Positions 1-9,925 are shown, numbered from the stretch's first letter. The stretch: DNA of 64,000 nucleotides from Amnibacterium setariae (GCF_003581425.1 NZ_QXTG01000002.1:930001-994000); one strand, 5' to 3'. Notes: generated by a model not told the origin, from the letters alone. Numbers and translations are program-made.

Positions 1-2
1 CC

Positions 3-302
3 GTGCGCGCGACGACGCTCGGCTTCCGCCGCGCGATCGACCTCGGCCTGCTCGAGCCGTACGTGGAGCGGTACTTCGCGACCGTCGAGCAGCTGTGGGA
101 GGACCGCAGCTACGCGATCGCCGAGACCCTCGCCCGCGGCCTCTACCCGTCGCCGCTCGCCTCCCGCGCGCTCGTCGACGCGTCGCAGCAGTGGCTCGAC
201 GCGCACCCCGACGCCGCGCCGGCCCTCCGCCGCGTCGTCGTCGAGAACACGGCGTCGGTGCAGCGCGCCCTCGCCGCCCAGGAGCGTGATGCGCGTGAGT
301 GA
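3..302 (+). CDS. pepN: Aminopeptidase N, C-terminal fragment (5' end outside window)
   Basis: The last 99 codons of a longer gene; the reading frame is open at the window edge, so the true start lies upstream. The helical, Ala/Leu/Arg-rich sequence resembles the ERAP1-like C-terminal domain of actinobacterial M1 zinc aminopeptidases, with a typical ending of the type PALRR-VVEN-x-ASVQRAL-A-Q. The zinc-binding catalytic domain is not in the window, so the assignment rests on resemblance of the tail only. The stop overlaps the start of the following mscS-like gene by about 14 nt, implying co-transcription. Confidence 0.7.
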   Translation: MRATTLGFRRAIDLGLLEPYVERYFATVEQLWEDRSYAIAETLARGLYPSPLASRALVDASQQWLDAHPDAAPALRRVVVENTASVQRALAAQERDARE

Positions 303-1464
303 CCTGCTGCTGCGGATCCCCACCGTGTCGAGCCTCTGGTCCGACCTGTTCGCGGTCGACGACGGCGACTGGGGCAGCACCTGGTGGGGCAAGGTCGTCC
401 AGGTCGTCGTCATCCTGCTGATCGCCGGGATCGTCCGACTGGTCTCGCACCGCGTGATCCAGATGGTCGTCAACCGCATCGTGAGCGGGGCCAAGCGCCG
501 CCGGGGCGCGCAGGACACGCAGGCGCTGCTGAACTCCCCGGTGAGCGCAGCGCGCGTCGTGCAGCGCACCCGCACGCTCGGATCGGTGCTGAACAACGTG
601 CTGGCGGTCGTGATCATCGTCGTGGCGCTGATCTCGATCGTGACGGTGATCAACTCCAACATCACGAGCGCGTTCTCCCTGATCACGGCGGCACTCGGCG
701 CCGGGCTCGGCTTCGGTGCGCAGAACCTCGTCAAGGACGTGCTGACCGGCCTGTTCATCGTCTCCGACGACCAGCTCGGCGTGGGCGACATCGTCGACAC
801 CGACCTGGCGACCGGCATCGTCGAGAACGTCGGCATCCGCGTGACGCAGATCCGCGACGTCAACGGCGTGCTCTGGTACGTCCGCAACGGCGAGCTCACG
901 CGCATCGGCAACCGGTCGCAGGGCTGGTCCCGCGCGATCGTCGACGTCACCGTGCCGAACACGGCGGACGTCGAGCAGCTGCAGCACCGCCTGCTCGACG
1001 CCGCGAAGGCCGCGGTCGCGATGCCGGAGTACCGCGGCAGCGTGACGGAGACGCCCGAGCTGTGGGGCCTCGAGTCGGTGACCGCCGACGGCGTCGTGCT
1101 CCGCATCGTCGCCCGGACCACGGCGAACCAGCGCGACGACGTGGCCTGGGCGATCCGCACGCACCTCCGCGAGGCGCTGGAGGACGCGGGGATCAGCGAC
1201 GTGCGGCTGTCGAGCGACCGGCTCGCGGAGTTCGAGTACGCGGGCGCCCTGCGAGGCGTCCGGCCTCCGCGCACCGGGTCGACCCCGATCCCCCGCCGTC
1301 GCACGACGCGGCGAGCGTCGCCGTCGATCGAGCCGACGCCGTCCGGCTCCGTGCCGCCGCAGCGTCCTCGGACGACGGCGCGCGGCACGAACGGCGCGTC
1401 GGGCGCCTCGGGCGCGACCGGGAGGACGGGTCCGAAGGCGTCGGACGACGGGTCCGATGGCTGA
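289..1464 (+). CDS. MscS-family small-conductance mechanosensitive channel
   Basis: Predicted pressure-release channel of the cytoplasmic membrane, opening under hypo-osmotic shock. Three hydrophobic segments lie near residues 28-50, 103-125 and 133-160. The third has the Gly/Ala-rich pore pattern (ALGAGLGFGAQNLVKD) followed by the start of the beta domain (LGVGDIVD), which is diagnostic of MscS. The last 60 residues are a basic Pro/Ser/Thr-rich tail, probably disordered and cytoplasmic. ATG 289 is preferred over GTG 286 because GGAG at 281-284 leaves four spacer bases before the ATG and one before the GTG. The 3' end overlaps the globin gene by 8 nt. Confidence 0.9.
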   Translation: MRVSDLLLRIPTVSSLWSDLFAVDDGDWGSTWWGKVVQVVVILLIAGIVRLVSHRVIQMVVNRIVSGAKRRRGAQDTQALLNSPVSAARVVQRTRTLGSVLNNVLAVVIIVVALISIVTVINSNITSAFSLITAALGAGLGFGAQNLVKDVLTGLFIVSDDQLGVGDIVDTDLATGIVENVGIRVTQIRDVNGVLWYVRNGELTRIGNRSQGWSRAIVDVTVPNTADVEQLQHRLLDAAKAAVAMPEYRGSVTETPELWGLESVTADGVVLRIVARTTANQRDDVAWAIRTHLREALEDAGISDVRLSSDRLAEFEYAGALRGVRPPRTGSTPIPRRRTTRRASPSIEPTPSGSVPPQRPRTTARGTNGASGASGATGRTGPKASDDGSDG

Positions 1465-1846
1465 GGAGGCGGGCAGCTTCTACGCGGCGGTCGGCGGGCG
1501 GCCGACCTTCGAGCGGCTCGTGCGCCGGTTCTACGCCGGCGTCGCGAGCGACCCGGAGCTGCTCGCCCTCTACCCGGAGGAGGACCTGGAGCCGGCGATC
1601 CAGCGGTTGACGGGCTTCCTCGAGCAGTACTGGGGCGGTCCGACGACCTACAGCGAGCAGCGGGGGCATCCGCGGCTCCGGATGCGGCACATGCCGTTCA
1701 AGGTGAACCCCGCGCAGCGCGACCGGTGGCTGCACCACATGCGCGACGCGGTCGACGACCTGGACCTGCCGCCGCTGTACGAGGCGGAGCTCTGGGGCTA
1801 CCTCGAGCGCGCGGCGCACGCGATGGTCAACACCTTCGAGGACTGA
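1457..1846 (+). CDS. glbO: Truncated haemoglobin, group II (trHbO type)
   Basis: A 129-residue 2-over-2 globin that binds haem and O2; in actinobacteria such proteins are linked to oxygen supply and peroxide or NO handling. Landmarks: Phe25-Tyr26 at positions B9-B10, the YWGGP segment at 58-62, the proximal His78 (F8) in MRHMPF, and Trp91, the conserved group II G8 tryptophan. Length is normal. The start lies inside the end of the MscS gene, so translation is probably coupled. The gene ends 11 nt before the stop of the convergent membrane-protein gene. Confidence 0.93.
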   Translation: MAEEAGSFYAAVGGRPTFERLVRRFYAGVASDPELLALYPEEDLEPAIQRLTGFLEQYWGGPTTYSEQRGHPRLRMRHMPFKVNPAQRDRWLHHMRDAVDDLDLPPLYEAELWGYLERAAHAMVNTFED

Positions 1847-1857
1847 CCCGGGCGGCC

Positions 1858-2271
1858 TCAGGCGCGGAGGAAGAGCAGCAGCCCCTGCGCGGCGGACAGC
1901 GCGAGCACGAGCACGGGCAGCAGCAGGTGCACGAGGGCGGTCGTGACCTGCTCGGCGGAGCCCGGCGCCGCGAGCAGCACCGGCGGCAGCGCCCAGACCG
2001 CGACGGCGGCCAGCAGCGCGACCTGCACGACCGCCCACGGTGCTCCGACGCTCCTCCCGCCGCGCTCCAGCGCGGAGGCGACCGCGGCGAGCGAGGTCGC
2101 CCAGACGAGCCAGATCCCGAGCACGACCCAGTTGCCGATCGCGTCGTCGACGAGCACCCGCGCGGCCGGGCCGCGCGCGCCGAGCGGCACGAGCCAGAGC
2201 AGCGCGACGGCGAGCACCCCGGCGGGCAGCAGCCACGACAGCACCACGGTGCGCCGGGCCGCCGCCGTCAT
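1858..2271 (-). CDS. Small four-helix membrane protein, unknown function
   Basis: 137 residues, nearly all hydrophobic, with about four transmembrane segments (roughly residues 8-28, 40-62, 72-95 and 112-134). No motif suggests an activity. Its ATG overlaps the stop of the upstream 61-residue membrane protein gene by 4 nt (ATGA), so the two are one translational unit. Convergent with the globin gene. I do not recognise the family. Confidence 0.7.
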   Translation of the reverse strand: MTAAARRTVVLSWLLPAGVLAVALLWLVPLGARGPAARVLVDDAIGNWVVLGIWLVWATSLAAVASALERGGRSVGAPWAVVQVALLAAVAVWALPPVLLAAPGSAEQVTTALVHLLLPVLVLALSAAQGLLLFLRA

Positions 2272-2453
2272 GCCAGGACGAGCCGCAGGACGACGATGCC
2301 GATCGCGAGCGCCGCGACCGTCGCGACCACCACGCCGAGCAGGGCGACGAGGCCGATCAGACGGCCGGCGGCCCGGGCGACCCCGAGCGCGAGCAGGCCG
2401 GTCAGGAGCACGACCAGCGGCGAGCGCGTCGTCGCCTCGGTGTCCGTGCTCAC
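2268..2453 (-). CDS. Very small two-helix membrane protein
   Basis: 61 residues with a short polar N-terminus (MSTDTEATTRS) and two hydrophobic segments at about 12-32 and 36-58. The ATGA overlap with the following membrane protein gene and the sustained hydrophobic pattern support it as a real gene. Function unknown; it may assemble with its partner. Confidence 0.6.
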   Translation of the reverse strand: MSTDTEATTRSPLVVLLTGLLALGVARAAGRLIGLVALLGVVVATVAALAIGIVVLRLVLA

Positions 2454-2531
2454 GGTCGCACGGTACGCCCGGTCCTGGGGAGCGAGCAGCCCCTCTTCGG
2501 GCGGCCGTCCGGCGCCCGCGCGGCCCCGGCG

Positions 2532-2987
2532 CTACCCGGCCGGGGTGCCCACCCGCGCCTCCTCGAGCGCGCTGCGGAGCCGGGCGAGCACCCGCGCGGT
2601 CGCCGCCAGGTCCGCCGCGTCCGCCGCGGGCTCGACGAGCTCGGCGAGGAGCGCCCCGAAGGTCTCCTCCGCCTGCTCGAGGACCGAGGAGCCCGCGGCG
2701 GTCAGGACGAGCACCGAGGACCGGCGGTCGCGCGGGTGCTGCTCGCGCGCGATCCAGCCCGCCCGCTCGAGCCGGTCCATCCCTTTGCTGATGGCGCCGA
2801 AGCCGGCGGCGAAGTTGGTCGCGACGTCGGCGACGCGCGCCTCCGCGTGCCCGCGCAGGTAGCGCAGGAACTCGAACTGCGAAGCCGCCAGCCCGTGCGC
2901 GGCGCGGAGCCGTTGGTCTGCGGCGTTGTACAGCCGCGTCTCGCACCGCACGAGGTCGTCGAACAGGTCGGCCGAGGTCGATGCCAT
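2532..2987 (-). CDS. MarR-family transcriptional regulator
   Basis: 151 residues with a winged helix-turn-helix in the middle (residues about 45-100, with FGAISKGMDRLERAGW as the recognition-helix region and a D-x-R-D/R wing). Such dimers repress neighbouring genes and release DNA on binding small ligands. It is divergent from an alpha/beta hydrolase. A 12-bp perfect palindrome overlaps its start codon and a near copy lies 26 bp away. ATG 2987 is chosen because a -10-like TAGACT (2995-3000, minus strand) lies exactly 7 nt upstream, suggesting a leaderless mRNA. An upstream in-frame ATG at 3008 is an alternative. Autoregulation is inferred. Confidence 0.87.
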   Translation of the reverse strand: MASTSADLFDDLVRCETRLYNAADQRLRAAHGLAASQFEFLRYLRGHAEARVADVATNFAAGFGAISKGMDRLERAGWIAREQHPRDRRSSVLVLTAAGSSVLEQAEETFGALLAELVEPAADAADLAATARVLARLRSALEEARVGTPAG

Positions 2988-3018
2988 GGCATGTAGTCTA
3001 CTCTCCATGCCGTGGAAT
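2981..3018. promoter_or_regulatory. Paired palindromic operators in the marR/hydrolase divergent promoter
   Basis: ATGCCATGGCAT at 2981-2992 is a perfect palindrome. ATGCCGTGGAAT at 3007-3018 matches it at 10 of 12 positions. Centres are 26 bp apart. Between them lies TAGTCTA, readable as a -10 box in both directions (TAGTCT for the hydrolase, TAGACT for marR). This is the layout expected where a MarR dimer represses both its own gene and the divergent one. Binding itself is inferred. Confidence 0.6.
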
Positions 3019-3048
3019 GGATCAGCGGCGAGGAAGAGGCGGGGACCG

Positions 3049-3954
3049 ATGAGCAGATCGCAGCGCGAGCACCTGGACGCACTCCTGCGGAGCGCGCCCG
3101 GAGCACCGGCCGACGAGAGCGTGGAGGGGATGCGCCGCGCCTTCGCGGCACTCATGGCCGGGTTCCCGGCGTCGCCGGAGGTCGGTCGCTCGGAGACCGT
3201 GCTGGGCGGTCGACCCGCGCTGCGGCTCGACCCCGCGAGCCCCTCGATCGACGGGGTGCTGCTCGCCTTCCACGGCGGCTCGTACGTGCTCGGATCACCG
3301 GCCACCGCCGCCGGCCTGACCTCGGAGCTCGTGCGGCGCAGCGGAGCACCCGCGATCTCCCTCGACTACCGGCTCGCCCCGGAGCACCCCTTCCCCGCGG
3401 CGATCGAGGACGGGGTCGCCGCGTACCGGGAGCTGCTGCACTCGGGCGTGCAGCCGGGCGCGATCCTCCTCGTCGGCGATTCCGCCGGCGGCGGCCTGGC
3501 GGTCACGACGTGCTTGGCGGCCCGTTCCGCGGGTCTGCCGATGCCGGCCGGGATCCTGGCGTTCTCGCCCGGGCTCGACCAGACGCGGAGCGGCGAGAGC
3601 ATGCGCACGAAGGCCGAGCGGGATCCCCTCCTGAGCCTCGACGGGATCGAGCGGACCGGTCGGCTCTACCGCGGCGGCCACGACGCGACGGATCCGCTGC
3701 TCTCCCCCGCGGTCTCCGCGGACCTGCACGGGCTGCCGCCGATGCTGCTGCAGGTCGGCACGAACGAGCTGCTGCTCGACGACTCGGTGCGGCTCGCCGA
3801 GCGGGCGCGGGACGCAGGGGTGGACGTGGTGCTCGACGTCGTCGCGGACGTGCCGCACGTGTTCCCGGCGTTCTTCGCCGCCCTCGAGGAGGCGGACAAG
3901 GCGCTGGACCGCGCCGTGCTCTTCGTGCAGCAGCGGCTCCGACGTCGACCCTGA
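3049..3954 (+). CDS. Alpha/beta hydrolase, HSL (hormone-sensitive lipase-like) esterase
   Basis: 301-residue predicted carboxylesterase. It has the HSL oxyanion motif (HGGS in the GVLLAFHGGSYVLGS stretch), nucleophile elbow GDSAGGG carrying the catalytic Ser, a late Asp candidate in LLLDDS and the His in DVPHVFPAF. The order and spacing fit family IV esterases, which act on short-chain esters. ATG 3049 follows a GAGGCGGGG ribosome-binding site; an in-frame ATG at 3007 exists just after the promoter. Divergent from the MarR gene, which probably controls it. The substrate is unknown. Confidence 0.88.
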   Translation: MSRSQREHLDALLRSAPGAPADESVEGMRRAFAALMAGFPASPEVGRSETVLGGRPALRLDPASPSIDGVLLAFHGGSYVLGSPATAAGLTSELVRRSGAPAISLDYRLAPEHPFPAAIEDGVAAYRELLHSGVQPGAILLVGDSAGGGLAVTTCLAARSAGLPMPAGILAFSPGLDQTRSGESMRTKAERDPLLSLDGIERTGRLYRGGHDATDPLLSPAVSADLHGLPPMLLQVGTNELLLDDSVRLAERARDAGVDVVLDVVADVPHVFPAFFAALEEADKALDRAVLFVQQRLRRRP

Positions 3955-3968
3955 GGTCCGCGGCCGGC

Positions 3969-4643
3969 TCAGCCCTGCAGCGACCACCCGCGGCGCTTGA
4001 CGAGCACGTGGCCGCGGAGCGCCGACAGGCGGGTCCACGGACCAGTCTCGAAGACCGGGATCTCCTCGTCGGCCTCGCCGAGGAACCCGAGGCTGTGCGC
4101 GGCGAACGCGGCGCCGGCGGGCACGTGCTCCACGGACGGGATCGGGCGACCCCAGACCTCGGCGCGGACACGGCGCACGATCGCCTCGCCGGCATCGGCC
4201 GGCAGCAGCTCGGCGACCTCGACGATGCCCGCCTTGGCGACGTCCTGCAGGGTGCCCGCGTCGGCGCTGTCCACCGGCTGCCATCCGGCCCGCGGCGGCG
4301 CGACGCCCGCCCAGGTCACCGTCGCGACCTCGGCCGGGATGCCGATCAGGACCGTGCCGTCCTCCGGGTCCGGCACGGCCGAGTCGAGCCGCGCGACGAG
4401 CGACGCGATCGGGACGACGGCGTCGAGCACCTGGTCGACGCGGATGCGGACCGTGCGCAGGCCGAGCACCGTCGGTGTCTCGTCGAGCAGCCCGCCGGGG
4501 TGCAGCACCGCGGTGTAGACGGCGAGCACGCCGCCGCCGGCGATGAGCCGGACCGAGGCGCGGTCGATGCGGTCCGCGCGGGCGAGGTAGGTGCGCAGGT
4601 CCGCGAGCGCCGTGGCGTCGGGCAGCATGAGGAAGCGGTCCAT
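3969..4643 (-). CDS. Conserved actinobacterial protein of unknown function
   Basis: 224 residues, soluble, no signal peptide and no catalytic motif I can name. The N-terminal part (DLRTYLARADRID then VRLIAGGGVLAVY) and the C-terminal VFETGPWTRLSALRGHVLVKRRGW look well folded. Start at ATG 4643 (MDRFLMLPD); 4628 is an alternative. Divergent from the acyl-CoA thioesterase gene across a short shared promoter region containing TAGACT at 4653-4658, readable in both directions. Convergent with the hydrolase gene, 14 nt apart. Confidence 0.65.
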   Translation of the reverse strand: MDRFLMLPDATALADLRTYLARADRIDRASVRLIAGGGVLAVYTAVLHPGGLLDETPTVLGLRTVRIRVDQVLDAVVPIASLVARLDSAVPDPEDGTVLIGIPAEVATVTWAGVAPPRAGWQPVDSADAGTLQDVAKAGIVEVAELLPADAGEAIVRRVRAEVWGRPIPSVEHVPAGAAFAAHSLGFLGEADEEIPVFETGPWTRLSALRGHVLVKRRGWSLQG

Positions 4644-4674
4644 CGGGCTCACTAGACTACCCAGGGCACTGGAG

Positions 4675-5553
4675 GTGGGGATCCTGGAACCGCTGCCCGC
4701 GATGCTCGCCGCGTTGAACCTCGTCGACACGGGTGCGCGGACGAACGAGGACATCTTCACCGGCCCGTCGCAGTGGAGCCCGCAGGGCCGCGTGTTCGGC
4801 GGCCAGGTGCTCGCCCAGTCGGTCGTCGCCGCGTCGCGCACCGTCGGCGAGGAGCGGCCGATCCACTCGATGCACGGGTACTTCCTGCGCCCGGGCGACC
4901 TCGAGGTGCCGATCACGTTCGCGGTCGACCGCATCCACGACGGCCGGTCGTTCTCCACCCGGCGCACCCAGGCGTACCAGCACGGGCTGCCGATCCTGTC
5001 GATGATCGCGTCGTTCCAGACGGTGGACGAGGGGCTGGACCACCAGACGCCGCTGCCGGAGGGGCTGCCGGACCCGGAGTCGCTGCCGGACGAGCGCGAG
5101 CAGCTCGCCGCCATCGACCACCCCATGGCGCGGTTCTGGGCGAACGGGCGCCCGTTCGAGCTGCGGCACGTCGACGGGCCGATCTACGTGGAGCCCGGCG
5201 ACGAGCGGACCGCGCAGCAGGCCGTGTGGTTCCGCTCGCGCGGGCGCATGCCGGACGACCCCGCCGTGCACCGCGCCTCCCTCGCCTACGCCAGCGACTA
5301 CACGATCCTCGAGCCGATCTGGCGGCGTCACGGCGTCGCCTGGGCGACGCCCGGGCTGAAGGCGGCGAGCCTCGACCACGCGATGTGGTGGCACCGCCCG
5401 GCCCGCGTGGACGAGTGGCTCGTGTACGTGCAGGAGTCGACGAGCGCGAGCGGCGGCCGCGGCCTCTCGCACGGCCGCATCTACACGCGCGACGGCGCGC
5501 TCGTGGCATCGGTCGCCCAGGAGGGCATGACCCGCGTCCCTGCCTCCGCCTAG
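4675..5553 (+). CDS. tesB: Acyl-CoA thioesterase II (TesB family)
   Basis: Double-hotdog thioesterase hydrolysing medium and long-chain acyl-CoA. The N-terminal hotdog includes GRVFGGQVLAQS and HSMHGYFLRPGD; the C-terminal half contains the active-site region around LAYASDYTILEP and LKAASLDHAMWWHRP, with the conserved Asp, Ser/Thr and Gln neighbourhood of TesB proteins. GTG 4675 gives about 292 residues and an N-terminus whose length matches the E. coli enzyme. An ATG at 4702 would remove residues that align with it. A -10-like TAGACT lies at 4653-4658. Confidence 0.9.
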   Translation: MGILEPLPAMLAALNLVDTGARTNEDIFTGPSQWSPQGRVFGGQVLAQSVVAASRTVGEERPIHSMHGYFLRPGDLEVPITFAVDRIHDGRSFSTRRTQAYQHGLPILSMIASFQTVDEGLDHQTPLPEGLPDPESLPDEREQLAAIDHPMARFWANGRPFELRHVDGPIYVEPGDERTAQQAVWFRSRGRMPDDPAVHRASLAYASDYTILEPIWRRHGVAWATPGLKAASLDHAMWWHRPARVDEWLVYVQESTSASGGRGLSHGRIYTRDGALVASVAQEGMTRVPASA

Positions 5554-5626
5554 CCGCGAGGAACCGCGCGAGCGGCGGCCGGCTCCCCGGGTGCGGGAGG
5601 GACGGCGCCCCCGGGACGCAGGCGAA

Positions 5627-6097
5627 TCAGCGGCGGGCGCTGAAGACGACCGGCGGTTCGAGGTAGGGCGACCACGCCTCCCGCTCCCCCGCGGTGATGC
5701 GGCGCGGCTTCTGCGTCGCGGCGTCGACGAGCACGAGCGTCGACGCCGCACGCGTGGTCAGCTCGCGCGGCTCCACGCCCTCCGGGCTCCAGACCTCGTA
5801 GTTCACGTCCAGGCTGGCGCCGCCGAGCCGCGCGATCCACACCTCGCAGTCGAGCGGCTGCCGCCCGTACGGGATCGGCCGCAGGTACTCGATCTCCTGG
5901 TGCGCGATCAGGCTCAGCGTGTCCGACCCCGGGCGCCCGTCGAGGATCGCGGGGCCCGGGTCGTCGGCGGCGTCCGACGCGGCCCAGAAGGCCTGGATCC
6001 GCACCTCCTCGAGCAGCCCGAGCATCGCCGCGTTGTTGACGTGCGCGTAGGCGTCGATGTCGCTCCAGCGGAGCCGGATCGGGACGTGCAGCCGCAT
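5627..6097 (-). CDS. Acyl-CoA thioesterase, 4HBT/YbgC-type hotdog
   Basis: 156-residue single-hotdog thioesterase. The N-terminal RWSDIDAYAHVNN is the 4-hydroxybenzoyl-CoA thioesterase signature, including the Asp used in catalysis, and EYLRPIPYG is the following strand. It begins 16 nt after the stop of ettA on the same strand, so the two are probably one operon, although their functions are not obviously related. The substrate is unknown. Convergent with tesB, about 70 nt apart. Confidence 0.88.
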   Translation of the reverse strand: MRLHVPIRLRWSDIDAYAHVNNAAMLGLLEEVRIQAFWAASDAADDPGPAILDGRPGSDTLSLIAHQEIEYLRPIPYGRQPLDCEVWIARLGGASLDVNYEVWSPEGVEPRELTTRAASTLVLVDAATQKPRRITAGEREAWSPYLEPPVVFSARR

Positions 6098-6113
6098 CGG
6101 TCGCCGCCGCGCG

Positions 6114-7796
<1,683 letters not shown>

Positions 7797-7854
7797 GCCT
7801 CGATCCTAACTTTCGCAGGAGGCCGGGCCTCGCGGGTCGTCCGCGGGGCCGGGG

Positions 7855-8409
7855 TCAGAAGGGGGTGTCGTCGGCGGGCCAGTCCCCCGCCGGAGCGTTC
7901 GGACCGACCGGAACCGGCTCGCGCCGCGGCGGCTCCGCCTCCGGGCGAGCGCCCCAGTCGCCGGCGCTCACGCCGTCCGAGCCGACCGGCCCGGACGGGC
8001 TCGGGCCCTGCACGGTCCCGGCGGAGGGCGACTCCGTCGCTCGACGCCTGCCGCCGTCCGTGTAGCTGCTCGTCCCCCACCGGAGGTCGTGCCCGAGCGC
8101 CGTCGCCCGCAGCTCGGCGTTCCGGGACCGGCCGCCGCCCTCGACCGGGAACTCGTGCACCGTGAGCACGCCCCGGACGATCACCTGCTGGCCGCGATGC
8201 AGGGAGGCGTGCGCGTTCCGCGCCAGGTCGTGCCAGGCGGCGACCCGGAACCAGCTCGTCGTCCCGTCGGACCAGGAGCCGTCGGGTCCGCGGCGACGCT
8301 CGGTCGTCGCCAGCGTGAAGTTGAGCACGTCGCCCTTCGCCGTCGCGTGGAGCTCCGGCTCCTGGCCGATCCGCCCGACCAGGGTGATCGTGTTGTCGTT
8401 GTCCGCCAT
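7855..8409 (-). CDS. Single-stranded DNA-binding protein (second-type SSB)
   Basis: 184 residues: an OB-fold at 1-110 (TITLVGRIGQEP, then LATTERR and WFRVAAWHDLARNA, RGQQVIVRGVLTVHEF), a Pro/Gly-rich disordered linker, and the acidic C-terminal tip DDTPF used by SSB to recruit replication and repair partners. The gene is alone, not in the rpsF-ssb-rpsR cluster, and the sequence differs from a typical replicative SSB, so it is probably an accessory paralogue. Start ATG follows GAGGAGGGG. It lies upstream of ettA on the same strand. Confidence 0.9.
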   Translation of the reverse strand: MADNDNTITLVGRIGQEPELHATAKGDVLNFTLATTERRRGPDGSWSDGTTSWFRVAAWHDLARNAHASLHRGQQVIVRGVLTVHEFPVEGGGRSRNAELRATALGHDLRWGTSSYTDGGRRRATESPSAGTVQGPSPSGPVGSDGVSAGDWGARPEAEPPRREPVPVGPNAPAGDWPADDTPF

Positions 8410-8529
8410 CGCGGCCCCTCCTCGATCCGTCCAATGGGTGCGCGGCCCCGGGGAGCCCGTGCCGTGGACGTGTCCGGGGCCGCGCGGGACCGATGGTGGA
8501 GCACCCGGAGGGCCGGCGACGGGACGCCG

Positions 8530-8565
8530 CAGGCCGGATCCCGCCTCTCGGGAGGATCCGGCCTG
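8530..8565 (-). terminator. Terminator-like hairpin
   Basis: CAGGCCGGATCC (8530-8541) pairs perfectly with GGATCCGGCCTG (8554-8565) around a 12-nt loop. It lies 22 nt beyond the stop of the secreted-protein gene on the minus strand and before ssb, as expected for an intrinsic terminator without a U-tract. Confidence 0.6.
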
Positions 8566-8586
8566 GGGAGGAGCGGACGGCGGGCC

Positions 8587-9312
8587 CTAGGCCAGCAGGG
8601 CGAGCGAGTCCTCGGTCCTCGCGGTCCTCGTGAGGCCCGTGTACGACGAGTACATGACCTGGTAGCCGTCGGCCGGGTCGAAGCCGTAGACGATGAAGTC
8701 GTCGGGGCTCGCGCCGTCCTGGTAGGCGTCGGCCCGGTACAGGCGGATCAGCACCCGGTCGTAGCCGAAGAAGCCGTCGCTCTTCACGGCGACGTCCTTC
8801 GCGCTCCCGATCCCCTCGGCGCCGCCGTGCGCCGCGACCCAGGCCTTCGCCTCCGGGATCGTCGCCGCGACGTCCCCGCGCTGGATGCGGTGCCGGTACT
8901 CGACCGTGAAGGCGTCGACCCGCTTCTTGGCGTACGCGGCGCTGAACGACGTGACCTTCTTCAGATAGGTCGCCATCGAGTAGTCGCGGACCACGTCGAC
9001 GGAGACGGTCTTGATCCGGAGGTACGCGGTCCGGGAGTACCCGAGCACGGCCGAGTACACGACCGTGTCGGAGCGCTTCCCCGGCTTGATCATCCGCACG
9101 CGGTACGTGGCCGGCACCGAGTGCCCGTACCGGACCACCTTCTTCGCGCCCGGCGTCGCCGCGATGCTGAGCCGGTAGTCGGCCCGGTTGTAGGTCACCA
9201 GGTCGCCGCGGGTGAGCGGGTCGCGGTACGCCGACGCGTGCGCCGGTGCGCCCGCGAGGAGCGTCGCAGCGACGCCGATCGCGGCGAGCATGCTGAGGAC
9301 TGATCTGCGCAC
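8587..9312 (-). CDS. Secreted protein of unknown function
   Basis: 241 residues with a clear Sec signal peptide: positive start (MRRS), hydrophobic core at about 5-20, and a likely cleavage after AHA/ASA near residue 27. The mature part is rich in Tyr, Lys, Ser and Val, has no transmembrane helix and no recognised catalytic motif. It alternates short beta-like stretches such as DTVVYSAVLGYSRTAYLRI. Its amino-acid mix, high in Lys and Tyr, is unusual beside its neighbours. GTG start with AGGAGG just upstream. It appears to be transcribed alone. Confidence 0.75.
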   Translation of the reverse strand: MRRSVLSMLAAIGVAATLLAGAPAHASAYRDPLTRGDLVTYNRADYRLSIAATPGAKKVVRYGHSVPATYRVRMIKPGKRSDTVVYSAVLGYSRTAYLRIKTVSVDVVRDYSMATYLKKVTSFSAAYAKKRVDAFTVEYRHRIQRGDVAATIPEAKAWVAAHGGAEGIGSAKDVAVKSDGFFGYDRVLIRLYRADAYQDGASPDDFIVYGFDPADGYQVMYSSYTGLTRTARTEDSLALLA

Positions 9313-9397
9313 GGGACCTCCTGGAGCCGCTTCCCTGCAACGAGCCTGAACGGGGACCGTATCCCCGGTCCGAGCCGCGAGGGAAGCGGCGCGCGGG

Positions 9398-9925
9398 TCA
9401 GGCGGCCTTGACGTACCGGGCGTACGAGCGGCGGACCTTGTTCACCTTGGGCAGCGCCACCGCGAGGCAGTAGCCCTGGTTCGGGTTCTTGGCGAAGAAG
9501 TCCTGGTGGTACTCCTCCGCGCGGTACCAGTCGCCGAGCGGGGCGAGCTGCGTGACGATGCGGCCGTCCCAGATGTCCGCGGCGCGCTCGATCGCGGCCT
9601 GGAACAGCGCCTTCTGCTCGTCGTCGGCGTAGAACATCGCCGAGCGGTACTGGGTGCCGACGTCGTTGCCCTGGCGGTTCAGCTGGCGCGGGTCGTGCAG
9701 GGTGAAGAAGACGTCGAGGATCACGTCGCGCGGGATGACGTCGGGGTCGAAGGTCACCGCGACCGCCTCGGCGTGGCCGGTCAGGCCCGTGCAGACCGTC
9801 TCGTAGTCGGGGTTCTTGAACGAGCCGCCCGTGTACCCGGACACGACGTCCGAGACGCCGTCGAGCGAGCGGTAGACGGCATCGAGGCACCAGAAGCAGC
9901 CGCCGGCGAGCACGAAGGTCTCCAT
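9398..9925 (-). CDS. msrA: Peptide-methionine (S)-S-oxide reductase MsrA
   Basis: 175-residue repair enzyme reducing methionine-S-sulfoxide in proteins with thioredoxin. The catalytic motif GCFWC places Cys10 as nucleophile, and downstream GYTGG, GHAEAV, DVGTQYRS and the C-terminal NPNQGYC carry the family's substrate and resolving residues. Length and start are typical for a stand-alone MsrA. It is followed on the same strand by the secreted-protein gene after about 85 nt and is divergent from a membrane protein gene. An in-frame ATG two codons earlier is possible. Confidence 0.95.
   Translation of the reverse strand: METFVLAGGCFWCLDAVYRSLDGVSDVVSGYTGGSFKNPDYETVCTGLTGHAEAVAVTFDPDVIPRDVILDVFFTLHDPRQLNRQGNDVGTQYRSAMFYADDEQKALFQAAIERAADIWDGRIVTQLAPLGDWYRAEEYHQDFFAKNPNQGYCLAVALPKVNKVRRSYARYVKAA

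Noticed and set aside
3007-3048. Leaderless start of the hydrolase at ATG 3007
   Set aside because: Possible because TAGTCT lies 7 nt upstream, but a good ribosome-binding site precedes ATG 3049 and the family N-terminus fits there better.
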